NCBI RefSeq assembly: GCF_009789195.1
Contig: NZ_WSTC01000014.1
Coordinates: forward strand, 1 to 64,000
Direction of reading: 5' to 3'
Length of the DNA stretch: 64,000 nt
Source: Paenibacillus sp. MMS18-CY102
GTDB taxonomy: Bacteria; Bacillota; Bacilli; Paenibacillales; Paenibacillaceae
The position numbers and the translations under genes were made by a program. Below are positions 50,096 through 59,585 of the stretch, in pieces. Position 1 is the stretch's first letter, and each line of letters begins with the position of its first letter. The notes below the pieces were generated by a model. That model was not told where the DNA came from and did no database searches. It saw only the letters and a list, made by a program, of their open reading frames with translations.

Positions 50096-51182
50096 ATATG
50101 GGTTAAAACGCGTTATTAACGCCAGCGGGCGCATGAGCATACTCGGCGTGTCGGCTCCATCCGATTCGGTTATGGAAGCAATGAAGCAAGGCGGCCAGCG
50201 TTATGTTGAGATTGCTGAGCTCGTTGATAAGGCGGGGGACTATATCGCTCGGCAGATCGATTCAGAAGCGGCTGTTGTTGTGAATTCAGCATCGAGCGGC
50301 ATTGCGCTTGCAGTGGCGGGCATCGTGACGAAGGGCAATCGCCGCCTGAGCGTCCGGCTTCATCAAGAGCCAATCGCGGTGAATGAGATCATTATTCTCA
50401 AAGGCCATAACGTACAGTATGGCGCACCGGTTGAAACGATGGTATATCTCGGAGGCGGGAAGCTCATCGAGGTTGGTTATGCAAACGAAGGAAAAGCCGA
50501 GCATATTGAGGATGCAATCGGCGAGCGGACTGCCGCTATTTTGTACGTAAAATCCCATCATGCCGTCCAGAAAAATATGATTTCCGTCGAAGAAGCGTGG
50601 GAAGTCGCACAGCGGAACAACATTCCGCTCATCGTGGATGCGGCGGCGGAAGAGGATTTGCGCAAATACGTGAAGGTTTCTGATCTTGCGATCTACAGCG
50701 GCTCCAAAGCAATTGAAGGGCCGACATCCGGCATTGTTGCCGGCAAACGGGCATACATCGAATGGGTGAAAGTACAGCTGCATGGCATCGGCCGCAGCAT
50801 GAAGGTTGGCAAGGAAACGACATTCGGCTTGCTTCAGGCGCTTGACGAGTATGAAGTGAAAGTTGATCGCAGCGAGCAGGAGCGCACTTCATTGGACAAG
50901 CTCATGCCGCTCAATGAGCTGGCTGGCGTTAAAGTGACAGTCGTACAGGATGAAGCGGGACGGACCATCTACCGTGCGCGTATCCAGATTGATCCGGCTG
51001 CATCGGGCACGACGGCCAAGGCGGTTGTTCAAAGGCTCATGGACGGCGATATTGCGGTGTATACGCGCGATTATGGCGTGAAGCAGGGGTATTTTGATAT
51101 CGATCCTCGCCCGCTACAAGGTGACGACATGGACGTTATTGCAGATCAAGTCCGTAAACTAGCACAAGCAGGAGGCAACTAA
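50073..51182 (+). CDS. dgaE: DgaE-family PLP-dependent ammonia-lyase
   Basis: 369-residue fold-type I PLP enzyme of the SelA/DgaE group. ATG 50073 follows AAGGAG and overlaps the upstream gene's end. GRMSILGVSAPSDSV, an Ala/Ser-rich NSASSGIALAVAG segment, IVDAAAEEDL (Asp that pairs with the pyridine N) and the Schiff-base K212 in YSGSKAIEGPTSG are visible. In Salmonella, DgaE dehydrates and deaminates glucosaminate 6-phosphate to 2-keto-3-deoxygluconate 6-phosphate plus ammonia. Here a KDG-type kinase follows and there is no PTS, so the substrate may be unphosphorylated glucosaminate, giving KDG. Confidence 0.85.
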   Translation: MVNSLNAKYGLKRVINASGRMSILGVSAPSDSVMEAMKQGGQRYVEIAELVDKAGDYIARQIDSEAAVVVNSASSGIALAVAGIVTKGNRRLSVRLHQEPIAVNEIIILKGHNVQYGAPVETMVYLGGGKLIEVGYANEGKAEHIEDAIGERTAAILYVKSHHAVQKNMISVEEAWEVAQRNNIPLIVDAAAEEDLRKYVKVSDLAIYSGSKAIEGPTSGIVAGKRAYIEWVKVQLHGIGRSMKVGKETTFGLLQALDEYEVKVDRSEQERTSLDKLMPLNELAGVKVTVVQDEAGRTIYRARIQIDPAASGTTAKAVVQRLMDGDIAVYTRDYGVKQGYFDIDPRPLQGDDMDVIADQVRKLAQAGGN

Positions 51183-51184
51183 CG

Positions 51185-51952
51185 ATGACGATTCCTACAA
51201 CGATGGCGAAACGGCTGTATAAAGGGCGCGCGGCTTTGAACGTTTTGGCTGGCAGCGTGGACAATGCACGAGAAGTATTCGAAGCGGCAGAAGGCTATGT
51301 GCTTGTCGGTGTCCTATCCAAGGACTATCCGACGGTTGAAGCGGCAGTGGCTGCGATGAAGGTTTACGGCGAAGCGATTGAAGACGCGGTTTCTATCGGG
51401 CTAGGCGCTGGCGATAATCGTCAAGCTGCAGTCGTCGCGGAGATTGTAAAATCGTATCCGGGCACGCACATTAATCAGATGTTTCCGGCAGTAGGCGCTA
51501 CGCGCGCGAATCTTGGCGCACAGGATAGCTGGATTAACAGCCTTGTTTCGCCTACGGGCAAAGTCGGTTACGTGAACTTGTCGACGGGCCCTGCCAGTGC
51601 GGCACAAAGCGAGCATGCAATTGTTCCCGTTCGGGCAGCTATTGCGCTCGTGCGCGACATGGGCGGCAATGCGCTCAAATATTTCCCGATGAACGGGCTT
51701 AGCTGCGAGGATGAGCTTCGCGAGGTGGCGCGGGCTTGCGCTGAAGAAGGCTTCGCGTTAGAGCCGACAGGTGGCATTGATAAAGTAAACTTCGAACCGA
51801 TTGTGCGCATCGCACTTGAAGCTGGTGTGCCGCAAGTTATTCCGCATGTGTACTCTTCTATTATCGACAAGGCGACGGGGAATACGATTCCAAGCGATGT
51901 CAGTGAGCTGCTGGCGACGATGAAGAAGCTGGTCGATCAATATGGCGGCTAA
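51185..51952 (+). CDS. dgaF: 2-dehydro-3-deoxy-6-phosphogluconate aldolase, DgaF type
   Basis: 255-residue TIM-barrel aldolase of the KDGP aldolase (DgaF/DagF) family. AGGAGG precedes the ATG, 2 bp after the dgaE stop. Recognisable parts are LNVLAGSVDNAREVFEAA, SIGLGAGDN, INQMFPAVGATR, VGYVNLSTGP, LKYFPMNG (Schiff-base Lys) and LEPTGGIDKVNFEPIV. It splits KDPG into pyruvate and glyceraldehyde 3-phosphate. It overlaps the kinase gene by 11 bp. The sequence is distinct from the classical Entner-Doudoroff Eda, so this copy belongs to the glucosaminate route. Confidence 0.88.
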   Translation: MTIPTTMAKRLYKGRAALNVLAGSVDNAREVFEAAEGYVLVGVLSKDYPTVEAAVAAMKVYGEAIEDAVSIGLGAGDNRQAAVVAEIVKSYPGTHINQMFPAVGATRANLGAQDSWINSLVSPTGKVGYVNLSTGPASAAQSEHAIVPVRAAIALVRDMGGNALKYFPMNGLSCEDELREVARACAEEGFALEPTGGIDKVNFEPIVRIALEAGVPQVIPHVYSSIIDKATGNTIPSDVSELLATMKKLVDQYGG

Positions 51953-52967
51953 ACGCAAACGGGTTGCAGCCTTCGGCGAAGTCATGATGCGCCTGCAAGC
52001 GCCGGGATATGAATTGCTGACGCAAGCGAATACGCTGCAATATTCCTTTTCCGGCACGGGCGTAAATGTCGCTTCGGCGCTTTCGCGATTTGGCCATGAG
52101 GCCTCTCTCGTGACACGGCTGCCCGATAATCCGCTAGGCGATGCGGCGGAAGCTTTCTTGCGGAAGCTCGGCATCTTAACGCCACACATTGTGCGCGGCG
52201 GGGCGTACCTCGGTATGTATTTTCTCGAAAATGGGTTCGGCGCCCGTCCAAGCCGCGTGACCTATTCGAATCGCCAAATGAGCAGCTTCAATACGGCGCC
52301 GAACGGCACGTACGAAGCGGAGCGGATTGCGCCGCAAATCGATCTCATCCATTTCTGCGGCATTTCGCTTGCGATGAACGATAGCGTACGCGCGCAAATG
52401 AAGGCGCTGGCTAGAGCCGTGAAGGCGAAGGGCGGCACCGTTGTTTTCGACTGCAACTATCGCCCTGCCCACTGGGGAGAAGGCGGTTATGCGTTAGCGA
52501 AGCCGCATTATGAGGAAATGCTGGAGCTGGCGGATATCGCCATGATGAATGAACGGGACGCGATGCTCATTCTTGGGATGCCGGCGAAGCAGGAAGGGCG
52601 CGAGGAGCAGCTAGTAGAGCTGCTTCCGCAGGTAGCCAAGCATTACGGAATTAATGTGCTCGCAGGGACGCATCGTGCAGTGAATGGAGACAATACGCAC
52701 ACCTTGCGTGGATTTCATTATAAGAACGATGCTTTTACATTCGCGGAGCCTCGAACATTTTCCGTCTATGACCGAATCGGTGCAGGTGACGCTTATGCCA
52801 GCGGGATTGTGCATGGCGAATTGACGGGCTTTACGCCAGAGGAGACAGTCAATTTCGCCGTTGCATCTGCGATGCTCGCGCATACAATCTCAGGCGACAC
52901 GCCGATGTCCTCGGAGCGGGATGTCCGCCGAGCGATGACTGAAGCTGCAGGTGATGTAGAAAGGTAG
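51942..52967 (+). CDS. 2-keto-3-deoxygluconate kinase, PfkB family
   Basis: 341-residue ribokinase-like sugar kinase. FGEVMMRLQAPG at the N-terminus and GTGVNVASALSRFG (substrate lid and site) are typical of KdgK. VFDCNYRPAHW is the KDG-kinase D.N.R phrase, and DRIGAGDAYASGIVHG (GAGD, catalytic Asp) is the PfkB signature. It phosphorylates KDG to KDPG, feeding the upstream aldolase. ATG 51942 lies inside the dgaF end, so translation is coupled. The kinase implies that the ammonia-lyase produces unphosphorylated KDG, unlike the Salmonella Dga system. Confidence 0.85.
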   Translation: MAAKRKRVAAFGEVMMRLQAPGYELLTQANTLQYSFSGTGVNVASALSRFGHEASLVTRLPDNPLGDAAEAFLRKLGILTPHIVRGGAYLGMYFLENGFGARPSRVTYSNRQMSSFNTAPNGTYEAERIAPQIDLIHFCGISLAMNDSVRAQMKALARAVKAKGGTVVFDCNYRPAHWGEGGYALAKPHYEEMLELADIAMMNERDAMLILGMPAKQEGREEQLVELLPQVAKHYGINVLAGTHRAVNGDNTHTLRGFHYKNDAFTFAEPRTFSVYDRIGAGDAYASGIVHGELTGFTPEETVNFAVASAMLAHTISGDTPMSSERDVRRAMTEAAGDVER

Positions 52968-52979
52968 GGACTAAGCCGG

Positions 52980-53696
52980 ATGAAATTAACCCGCAACGGC
53001 AAGCCGCTATATTTGCAGGTCATGAGCATTATTAAAGACCGTATTTTGCACGGGATGTATCCCGTCGATTCGACGATTCCATCGGAGCCGCAGCTAGAGC
53101 AGGAGTTCGAAGTGAGCAAGATTACGGTTCGCAACGCCATTAAAGCCCTCGTGCAAGACGGCTACCTGGAGACGAGCAGCGGCAGAGGGACGAGAGTCAT
53201 TCGCAACACTTCATCCTCTAAGCTGTCGAAGCTGAAACGGTTTACCGAGGTACTGGTGGAGGAAGGGCATCAAATTCGCAAGCAGCTGCTACGGTCGGAG
53301 CTTGTGGATAATGAAGAGGGCAGTGAGCCAGCCCGGCTGTTCGGCTCCCGGTGCTTGCGTATTGAGCGGCTGTATCTTTTGGACAATCATCCGTATATTC
53401 ATTTCAAGCATTATGTATCGGCTGAGCTGGTTGAGGTATCGGCTGCTGACTTGAGCGCACAGTCATTATACGAGCTGCTTGAGGAGCAAGGCGTGGTGCT
53501 GGATAAGCATCGGGATGCGTTCGCAGTGTCCGTTGCGCCGCCTGCTGTGCGGGAGGCGCTGGGGCTTCATGAACAGGATGCGGCGTGCCTTCAGCGGTCA
53601 CGCTTCTCGTATGGCGAGAACGGGGAATTGATCGAATACAGTGTCGGCTATTACAACACGAAGCTGCATCCTTATGTCGTTAACTATGATGGATAA
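52980..53696 (+). CDS. GntR-family regulator with UTRA domain
   Basis: 238-residue HutC-type regulator. The winged helix (residues ~5-70, PLYLQVMSIIKDRI, EFEVSKITVRNAIKALVQDGYLETSSGRGTRV) is followed by a UTRA effector domain (~85-238). It is the fifth gene of the catabolic operon, 12 bp after the kinase gene. Its probable operators are the twin palindromes at 48862-48926. The effector is likely a pathway intermediate such as a sugar acid or its phosphate. Repression relieved by substrate is the usual mode of this family. Confidence 0.9.
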   Translation: MKLTRNGKPLYLQVMSIIKDRILHGMYPVDSTIPSEPQLEQEFEVSKITVRNAIKALVQDGYLETSSGRGTRVIRNTSSSKLSKLKRFTEVLVEEGHQIRKQLLRSELVDNEEGSEPARLFGSRCLRIERLYLLDNHPYIHFKHYVSAELVEVSAADLSAQSLYELLEEQGVVLDKHRDAFAVSVAPPAVREALGLHEQDAACLQRSRFSYGENGELIEYSVGYYNTKLHPYVVNYDG

Positions 53697-53803
53697 CGCA
53701 ATTCGGACTCCCATGCGCCTAAGAAGGCCTGCCTTCTTGTGGCGGCAGAGGGAGTTTCTTGTATTGGGCAGGCGCAAGCGGATCACAATAGCAGTAGCTT
53801 AGG

Positions 53804-55600
53804 ATGAAAATGGACGGGAGAAGGAAGTGGACGTTCATGGCACAATGGTTCCGTAGGTCGTTGAAGCGCAAAATAACGATTTTGCTGCTCGTGTCCATTC
53901 TGGTGCCTCTCATATCACTCGGGCTTTTCTCGTACTGGATCGCTTCGGATCTGACGGAAGAGAAGACTAAGCAATCGGGCATCAGCATACTCGAACAGAT
54001 GGAAACGAACCTCGATTTTATTATGAAGGACATGGAGAACATGTCGATCTTTCTGATAGGCAATAAGGATGTCCAGAAATATTTGACCAGCTCGGAGGGC
54101 GAAGCCATTAAGCAGCAAACACGGATGACGGAGTTTTTGACGAATCTCGTGTACTCTAAGCCTTACATATCGGACATTACGATTTATCCAAATAACCAAG
54201 TTAGCCCGGTATCCAATGTTACCATCTTCGAATCGGATCTTACGGTGATGCCGGGCGGACGGCTTAATCCTTCCAGCAAATCGACGGCCGCATGGTGGTC
54301 GCCGTTATATAACATTCGCACAGCGGGAGGGGATAAACGCGTCGTCTCGTACGTGCGCCCTGTACGCAGCTTAAGCGGGTACCATCCCATCGGCCAGCTC
54401 GTGGTTAGTTTGGATGAGTCTGTCGTGGCCAGCATGCTGCAAAGCTCAGGGCTGCCAGACAAGGGCTATGTACTGCTGCTTGACCGCGACAATAGCGTTC
54501 TCTCTGGCTCGCTTGACCCGCTGCCTCGCAAGCTAAGCGAAGTGCTGCCTAATCTTGCTGCAATGATAGGGAAATCCGGCGCGCTGCAAGGGGATGACGG
54601 CAATGAACAGATGTCTGTCCTCTTTCTGACGATGCCGAAAGTGGGCTGGAAGCTGCTCGAAGCGATTCCGTCCGCGACGTACACGTCCCAGAACCGTTAC
54701 GTGCTGGCCTTGACGGCTATTGCGGTTGGCGTTGCGCTGCTGCTCATTATTGCACTCGTTATCTTCTTCGTCCAGCGGTTGACAAGGCCGCTGCGCATGT
54801 TGACTGCGTTCTTAAAAAACTCGGATCCCGAGCAGCCGATGAAAACATATCCGGTGGAATCCATGGACGAGGTAGGCCAGCTCATCCGCAGCTATAACCG
54901 ATTAAGCGGTCGCATCGAACGGTTGACCGAGGAAGTGAAGCATGCCGAGGCTGAACGGACGCATACGGATATGATTGCGCTGCAGGCGCAAATCAATCCC
55001 CATTTTTTATATAACACGCTGTCTTCGATCCATTGGATGGCGTTAATGAAACAAGACCATAACACGGCAGAGATGGTGGGCAGCTTAACGGAGTTTCTTC
55101 GTTTCAGCTTAAACAAGGGCGCGCAATATTGTACAGTGGAGCAAGAATTTGCGCATGCGCGCCACTATGCCAACATTCAGGCGATACGGTACCCCGAGCA
55201 ATTCGAGATGATGTTCATGATGGACCCCCAGCTTCGCGGAGCAATGATGGTGAAGCTGCTGCTGCAGCCGCTTATCGAGAACGCACTCATTCATGGCATT
55301 CAGAAGAAGAGCGGCAAAGGCGTGATTAGCGTACTGGCTAGCCAGCAAGGGTCAGAGATGATGTTTGCCATTGAGGATTCTGGCATCGGGATAGAGCCGG
55401 ATCGGCTCGCGCGGCTCGTTTCGCTGCTGAATGCGCCGGATGCCCCGCATCGGGACCGCTCCCCAGAGGAAAGCTATGGCCTTCGCAATGTGCATCGGCG
55501 GCTGCTGCTGCATTATGGAGCGGATGCGGGGCTGAAGATCGAGAGCACGCCGGGCGTCGGTACGCGCATAAGCTTCATTTTGCCAGTGACGGAGGAATGA
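53804..55600 (+). CDS. YesM-type sensor histidine kinase
   Basis: Up to 598 residues. Start is uncertain among ATG 53804, 53810 and 53837 (MAQWFRRSLKRK, behind GAGAAGGAAG). A first membrane helix (~25-45) and a second (~300-320) bracket an extracellular dCache-like domain. HAMP follows (~325-375), then the His_kinase domain with H400 in INPHFLYNTLS and an ATPase domain with PLIENALIHGI and DSGIGI. In Paenibacillus/Bacillus such kinases sense sugars outside the cell and pair with AraC-type regulators. It is 7 bp upstream of the yesN-type gene and next to a carbohydrate ABC importer, so it probably senses the imported glycan. Confidence 0.92.
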   Translation: MKMDGRRKWTFMAQWFRRSLKRKITILLLVSILVPLISLGLFSYWIASDLTEEKTKQSGISILEQMETNLDFIMKDMENMSIFLIGNKDVQKYLTSSEGEAIKQQTRMTEFLTNLVYSKPYISDITIYPNNQVSPVSNVTIFESDLTVMPGGRLNPSSKSTAAWWSPLYNIRTAGGDKRVVSYVRPVRSLSGYHPIGQLVVSLDESVVASMLQSSGLPDKGYVLLLDRDNSVLSGSLDPLPRKLSEVLPNLAAMIGKSGALQGDDGNEQMSVLFLTMPKVGWKLLEAIPSATYTSQNRYVLALTAIAVGVALLLIIALVIFFVQRLTRPLRMLTAFLKNSDPEQPMKTYPVESMDEVGQLIRSYNRLSGRIERLTEEVKHAEAERTHTDMIALQAQINPHFLYNTLSSIHWMALMKQDHNTAEMVGSLTEFLRFSLNKGAQYCTVEQEFAHARHYANIQAIRYPEQFEMMFMMDPQLRGAMMVKLLLQPLIENALIHGIQKKSGKGVISVLASQQGSEMMFAIEDSGIGIEPDRLARLVSLLNAPDAPHRDRSPEESYGLRNVHRRLLLHYGADAGLKIESTPGVGTRISFILPVTEE

Positions 55601-55607
55601 TCAAACG

Positions 55608-57137
55608 ATGAGGCTGTTAATTGTAGATGATGAGGTTATTATCCGGAACGGGCTGAGCACGGTCATTAACTGGCAGGAGCTTGGCTTCGAGCTATTGTCC
55701 CCTGCGGCTTCGGCTGAGGAGGCGCTGTCCCGCTTCCAGCAGGAGAAGCCGCATATCGTGCTTACGGATATCCATATGACTGGCATGAATGGCCTAGAGC
55801 TTGCAGCGGAGCTGAAAAAGCAGATGCCGGATACGGAAGTGATTATTTTGACCGGCTATGACACGTTTACCTATGCCCAGCAAGCGATTCGCGAGGGCGT
55901 GAGCGACTACCTGCTTAAGATGAGCCGCCCGGAAGAAATCATTATGGCCGCGATGAAGGCAAAGCAGCGGATCGTCGCCAAGCAGCAATCGAAGAAGCAG
56001 GATATTCAGTCCCGTATCGCTTTGCGCGACCAACTGCTGGAGCGGTTGCTTACAGAGGGGGAAAGGAAGGGACCGCTTGCGGATGCTATTGGAGAGCTAT
56101 TGCCCCTGTTAGCGGAAGAGGAGCAATTGTATCAGGTGCTTCTGCTGGCTGCGTCGGGCTGGGGAGACGATGCTTATCATGTTTCACTGGCACAATTCGC
56201 TGTATCGAACATGGTCCAAGAGCTTATCGAAGGCGAGGCGCTGCTGCGCAAAGACCATATCGTGCTGGCTATTCGGCATGATGCTGCACGGCCATTCCAC
56301 ATTGAGCTGGAACGCATTAGCCGCAAGCTCAAGTGCAAGCTCTTTACGGCTGCTGGCTCCGTTGGGGCCGGCAGGGCGCATCTGCAGCAATCGTATGTGG
56401 AAGCTGCTTACGCGTTTACCTTCCACTGGATTGCAGGCGAAGATGCCCAGCTTTCGTTCGAAGATGTGCGCGCGCGCAAAGGCGGCAGAACGGTGTGTTC
56501 GCAAGAGGATGAGACGCTATTGGTCGCTGTGCTTAAGAGCGGCAGTGCAATCGAATTGCGGCGCTGGGTCGACGCAGCGGTTGCCGTTCAGCTCGCCGAT
56601 GACCAGCTAACGCCGGATTCGCTGCACGCTTATCTCCATTCAATCGTTATCTCCGGCCATCGCTGGCTGGAGCGTGCGCTGCAGGCGGTGGGGGAAGCTG
56701 CCTCGCCTAGTGATGAGCATGGGCAAGAGCTCTTGGCTCGATCAAAGTCGCCGCAGGAGGCGCTGTTTAATCAGCTTGCAGCTGTTATGGACATCTATCG
56801 GGAGCATGTCACGGGCGAACGCGTACCGTATGTGAAGCGCGCCGTTGCATTTATTGCCGACAATCTGGACAAAAACCTGACGCTGCAGCAGGTCGCCAAG
56901 CATGTGCACCTGAATCCGAATCACTTCAGCGAGGTGTTCAAGCGCGAGACGGGCCTGACGTATATTGAATTCGTCACGAAGGAACGCATGCGACGCGCGA
57001 TGGAGCTGCTGAAGCAGTCCCCTGCCAAGATCAGCGAGATTGCAGGGCTTGTCGGCTACGAGGACGTCAAGTATTTTAGCCAATTGTTCAAAAAAACGAC
57101 GGGGAAAACGCCTTCAGAGTACCGGCTCAACACCTGA
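55608..57137 (+). CDS. YesN-type response regulator (REC plus AraC HTH)
   Basis: 509-residue regulator. An N-terminal receiver with D54 in LTDIHMTGMNG and the K/T positions of a phosphoacceptor is followed by a long middle region (~130-400, typical YesN linker). The C-terminal AraC double HTH (~405-509) contains LTLQQVAKHVHLNPNHFSEVFKRETG and ISEIAGLVGYEDVKYFSQLFKKTTG. Phosphorylated by the adjacent kinase, it should activate the importer genes starting 140 bp downstream. The gene begins 7 bp after the kinase stop. Confidence 0.93.
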   Translation: MRLLIVDDEVIIRNGLSTVINWQELGFELLSPAASAEEALSRFQQEKPHIVLTDIHMTGMNGLELAAELKKQMPDTEVIILTGYDTFTYAQQAIREGVSDYLLKMSRPEEIIMAAMKAKQRIVAKQQSKKQDIQSRIALRDQLLERLLTEGERKGPLADAIGELLPLLAEEEQLYQVLLLAASGWGDDAYHVSLAQFAVSNMVQELIEGEALLRKDHIVLAIRHDAARPFHIELERISRKLKCKLFTAAGSVGAGRAHLQQSYVEAAYAFTFHWIAGEDAQLSFEDVRARKGGRTVCSQEDETLLVAVLKSGSAIELRRWVDAAVAVQLADDQLTPDSLHAYLHSIVISGHRWLERALQAVGEAASPSDEHGQELLARSKSPQEALFNQLAAVMDIYREHVTGERVPYVKRAVAFIADNLDKNLTLQQVAKHVHLNPNHFSEVFKRETGLTYIEFVTKERMRRAMELLKQSPAKISEIAGLVGYEDVKYFSQLFKKTTGKTPSEYRLNT

Positions 57138-57277
57138 TGGATGTCTACCCTCATGCTGAAGCCTGTCCCCTGCCCAATGATCGCTGTCCCCTCTATACTA
57201 AGATTATTCCACCGGGCACAAGCAACAACGCCTCACGGAGTAACTCACAGACAAGCACTAATAGGAGGGTTCTAAAG

Positions 57278-58591
57278 ATGAACAAAAAGACAACTATGAT
57301 CCTGTCCCTTGTACTTGCAGCATCGCTTACATTAACCGCTTGTGGAAAAGCCGACGATTCGACAGATAAATCAGCAGAGGGCGGCAAAGGCAAAGTAACG
57401 CTCACGCTCTGGCATAACTATTCCGGTGACGACCAACGTGCGAAGACGATGCGCTCGCTCATCGAGAAATTCGAGACGGAGCATCCGGACATTAAGCTCG
57501 ACGTACAAGCGATTCCGCCCGATGGCTACCGGACACGCTTGAAGACGGTTGCGGCGGCGAACGAAATGCCAGACCTGTTCGTGATGTGGCCGGGCGTTAT
57601 GACGAAGGAATTCCAAGCCGGCAATTTGATCCAACCAATCAATGGCTTGCTCGACAGCAAGAAGGAATGGAAAGACGGCTTCCTGCCGGGCTCCTTCGAC
57701 GGGTTCACGATTGGCACGGACATCTATAGCGCGCCGATCGCCTTGTCCCCAACTTCGATTTTGTTCTATAACAAAGGGCTGTTCGAGCAAAATAACCTGG
57801 AAGTGCCTAAAACGTGGGACGACATGATGCACGCGGTTGAAGTGTTCAAAAGCAAAAAAATTACGCCGATCTCGCTCGGCAACAAAGCGGCTTGGCCGGC
57901 ACAATCGAGCATCTTGAGCTCGCTTGCTGACCGCGTGACAGGCACGGAATGGTTCTTGAACGCAGCCACTCAGGGCGGTGCGAAGTTCACAGACCCGGAG
58001 TTCATCCAATCGCTGCAATATATGAAGGACCTCGGTGACGCCGGGGCGTTCCAATCCGGCTTCAACTCGCTGGACAACACGCAAGCAGAGCAATACTTTG
58101 CCCAAGGCAAAGCAGCTATGATGATTGACGGCGGCTGGGCACTGACGAACATTGCGTCGACAGCTTCGACGGAAGCGATGGCTCAAATGGGCGCGACTGT
58201 GCTTCCATCGGTGCCGGGCGGCAAAGGCGACCCGAACACGCTTGCTGGCGTAGTCGGCACTGGCCTTGGCATGAGCGCTAAAGTGTCGGGCGAGAAGAAG
58301 GACGCGGCTTATGAAGTGATGTATGCTTTGGCAGGGCCAGAAGCGCAGAAACAGGTTTTGGAAAGCAACCAGTTGGTAAGCTACAAGGTTGACCTTGATA
58401 AATCGAAAGTAACGCCTATCTTCGCTGAAGTGTATGAGCTGGTGAACAACGTGAAGCGTACGCCAGTATACGATGGAGTATTGTCCTCTGCAGCAGCAGA
58501 TGAAGTGAACAACGGTTTGCAAGAACTATTGATGGGCGGAAGCCCAGAATCGATCGCGAAGAAAATCCAAAGCGCAGTGGAAAAGAAGTAA
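57278..58591 (+). CDS. ABC transporter sugar-binding lipoprotein
   Basis: 437-residue family 1 solute-binding protein. ATG 57278 (MNKKTTMIL) follows AGGAGGG; the upstream open frame is leader. The lipobox LTAC puts the lipid on Cys22. LTLWHNYSGDDQRAKTMRSLIEKFE and AAANEMPDLFVMWPG are typical of oligosaccharide-binding MalE/NgcE-like proteins. It captures the sugar outside and delivers it to the two permeases downstream. The order SBP, permease, permease without an ATPase gene is the Firmicute norm, with a shared MsmX-type ATPase encoded elsewhere. Confidence 0.93.
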   Translation: MNKKTTMILSLVLAASLTLTACGKADDSTDKSAEGGKGKVTLTLWHNYSGDDQRAKTMRSLIEKFETEHPDIKLDVQAIPPDGYRTRLKTVAAANEMPDLFVMWPGVMTKEFQAGNLIQPINGLLDSKKEWKDGFLPGSFDGFTIGTDIYSAPIALSPTSILFYNKGLFEQNNLEVPKTWDDMMHAVEVFKSKKITPISLGNKAAWPAQSSILSSLADRVTGTEWFLNAATQGGAKFTDPEFIQSLQYMKDLGDAGAFQSGFNSLDNTQAEQYFAQGKAAMMIDGGWALTNIASTASTEAMAQMGATVLPSVPGGKGDPNTLAGVVGTGLGMSAKVSGEKKDAAYEVMYALAGPEAQKQVLESNQLVSYKVDLDKSKVTPIFAEVYELVNNVKRTPVYDGVLSSAAADEVNNGLQELLMGGSPESIAKKIQSAVEKK

Positions 58592-58706
58592 CAATAAGGA
58601 ATAAGACGCAACAGCACAACTAGATTACGCGGCTTCGGTTCTTCTGATGAAGGAGAGCCGGGCCGTTACTTCCAACACGAATTGAAATAGAAAGGGAGGG
58701 GACATT

Positions 58707-59585
58707 ATGACATCTGCCAGCCGCACGAAAGCGTTTATAGCGGTCGGGCTTCTCCCCGCGCTGCTCTTATTTGTACTCTTTGTTATTCTTCCGATTCTCT
58801 GGTCCGCCTATTACGGCTTCTTCGATTGGAAAGGCATTGGAGCTGCCACGTTCATCGGATTCGACAACTATACGGAGGTCGTGAAAGATCCCATCTTCTG
58901 GACTTCGTTAAAAAATAATATGCTCATTGTCATTGCGTCCGTATTCGGACAAGTGCCAATCGCGTTAGTGCTTGCCTTGCTGCTCGTCAAAAACTCGCGA
59001 CTGCATACGTTTATCCGCAGCGCCGTGTTTATGCCGATGGTTCTCTCTTCCGTCGTTGTCGGCATCATTTGGGGTTACATCTATCACCCTGAGATTGGTA
59101 TCTTGAACTTCTTGCTCGATGGGATTGGGCTTAGCTCGTGGAAGAAGGAATGGCTGTCCGATCCGGATGTATCCATGTACTCGCTCATGGTGCCGATCAT
59201 CTGGAACTATATCGGCCCTTATCTGATCATGTTTATCGCGGCGCTCAACAACATTCCGAGCGAGATGGACGATGCCGCGAAGATCGATGGCGCCGAAGGC
59301 TCCCGCAAGCTGTTTTCGGTTACGCTTCCACTCGTATGGGATACGATCAAGGTAGCTGTCGTACTCTGTATTTCCGGCAGCTTGAAAGCATTCGACCTGA
59401 TCTACGTCATGACAGGCGGCGGCCCGGCGCACTCGACGGAGCTGCTCGCATCCTACATGTACAATAATACATTCTCGATTTACAGATATGGCTACGGCAG
59501 CGCGGTATCGACGGTCATCATCATCATTAGCTTACTTCTGGTCGCTGGCAGCCAATATTTGATGAAACGGGGGGATCGTCTATGA
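58707..59585 (+). CDS. ABC sugar transporter permease (MalF type)
   Basis: 292-residue permease with six helices. The EAA loop DDAAKIDGAEGSRKLFSVTLPL (split here by a typical xxDGAxxxxxFxxxxLPL) contacts the ATPase, and the downstream LKAFDLIYVMTGGGPAHSTE is the CUT1 signature. It follows the binding protein by 115 bp, with a GC-rich stem-loop in the gap that may set the expression ratio. It overlaps the next permease by 4 bp (ATGA). The unit belongs to the CUT1 oligosaccharide importers. Confidence 0.93.
   Translation: MTSASRTKAFIAVGLLPALLLFVLFVILPILWSAYYGFFDWKGIGAATFIGFDNYTEVVKDPIFWTSLKNNMLIVIASVFGQVPIALVLALLLVKNSRLHTFIRSAVFMPMVLSSVVVGIIWGYIYHPEIGILNFLLDGIGLSSWKKEWLSDPDVSMYSLMVPIIWNYIGPYLIMFIAALNNIPSEMDDAAKIDGAEGSRKLFSVTLPLVWDTIKVAVVLCISGSLKAFDLIYVMTGGGPAHSTELLASYMYNNTFSIYRYGYGSAVSTVIIIISLLLVAGSQYLMKRGDRL

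Noticed and set aside
48989-53696. Classical Dga PTS glucosaminate operon
   Set aside because: No PTS components are present and a KDG-type kinase is included, so the Salmonella layout does not apply as a whole.
53721-53738. Terminator between gntR and yesM
   Set aside because: The AAGAAGGC/GCCTTCTT palindrome has almost no loop and no T tract, so termination is not supported.
57371-58522. 383-codon minus-strand open frame opposite the sugar-binding protein
   Set aside because: Antisense shadow of a well-defined gene; His/Arg/Val-rich with no domain and no start signal.
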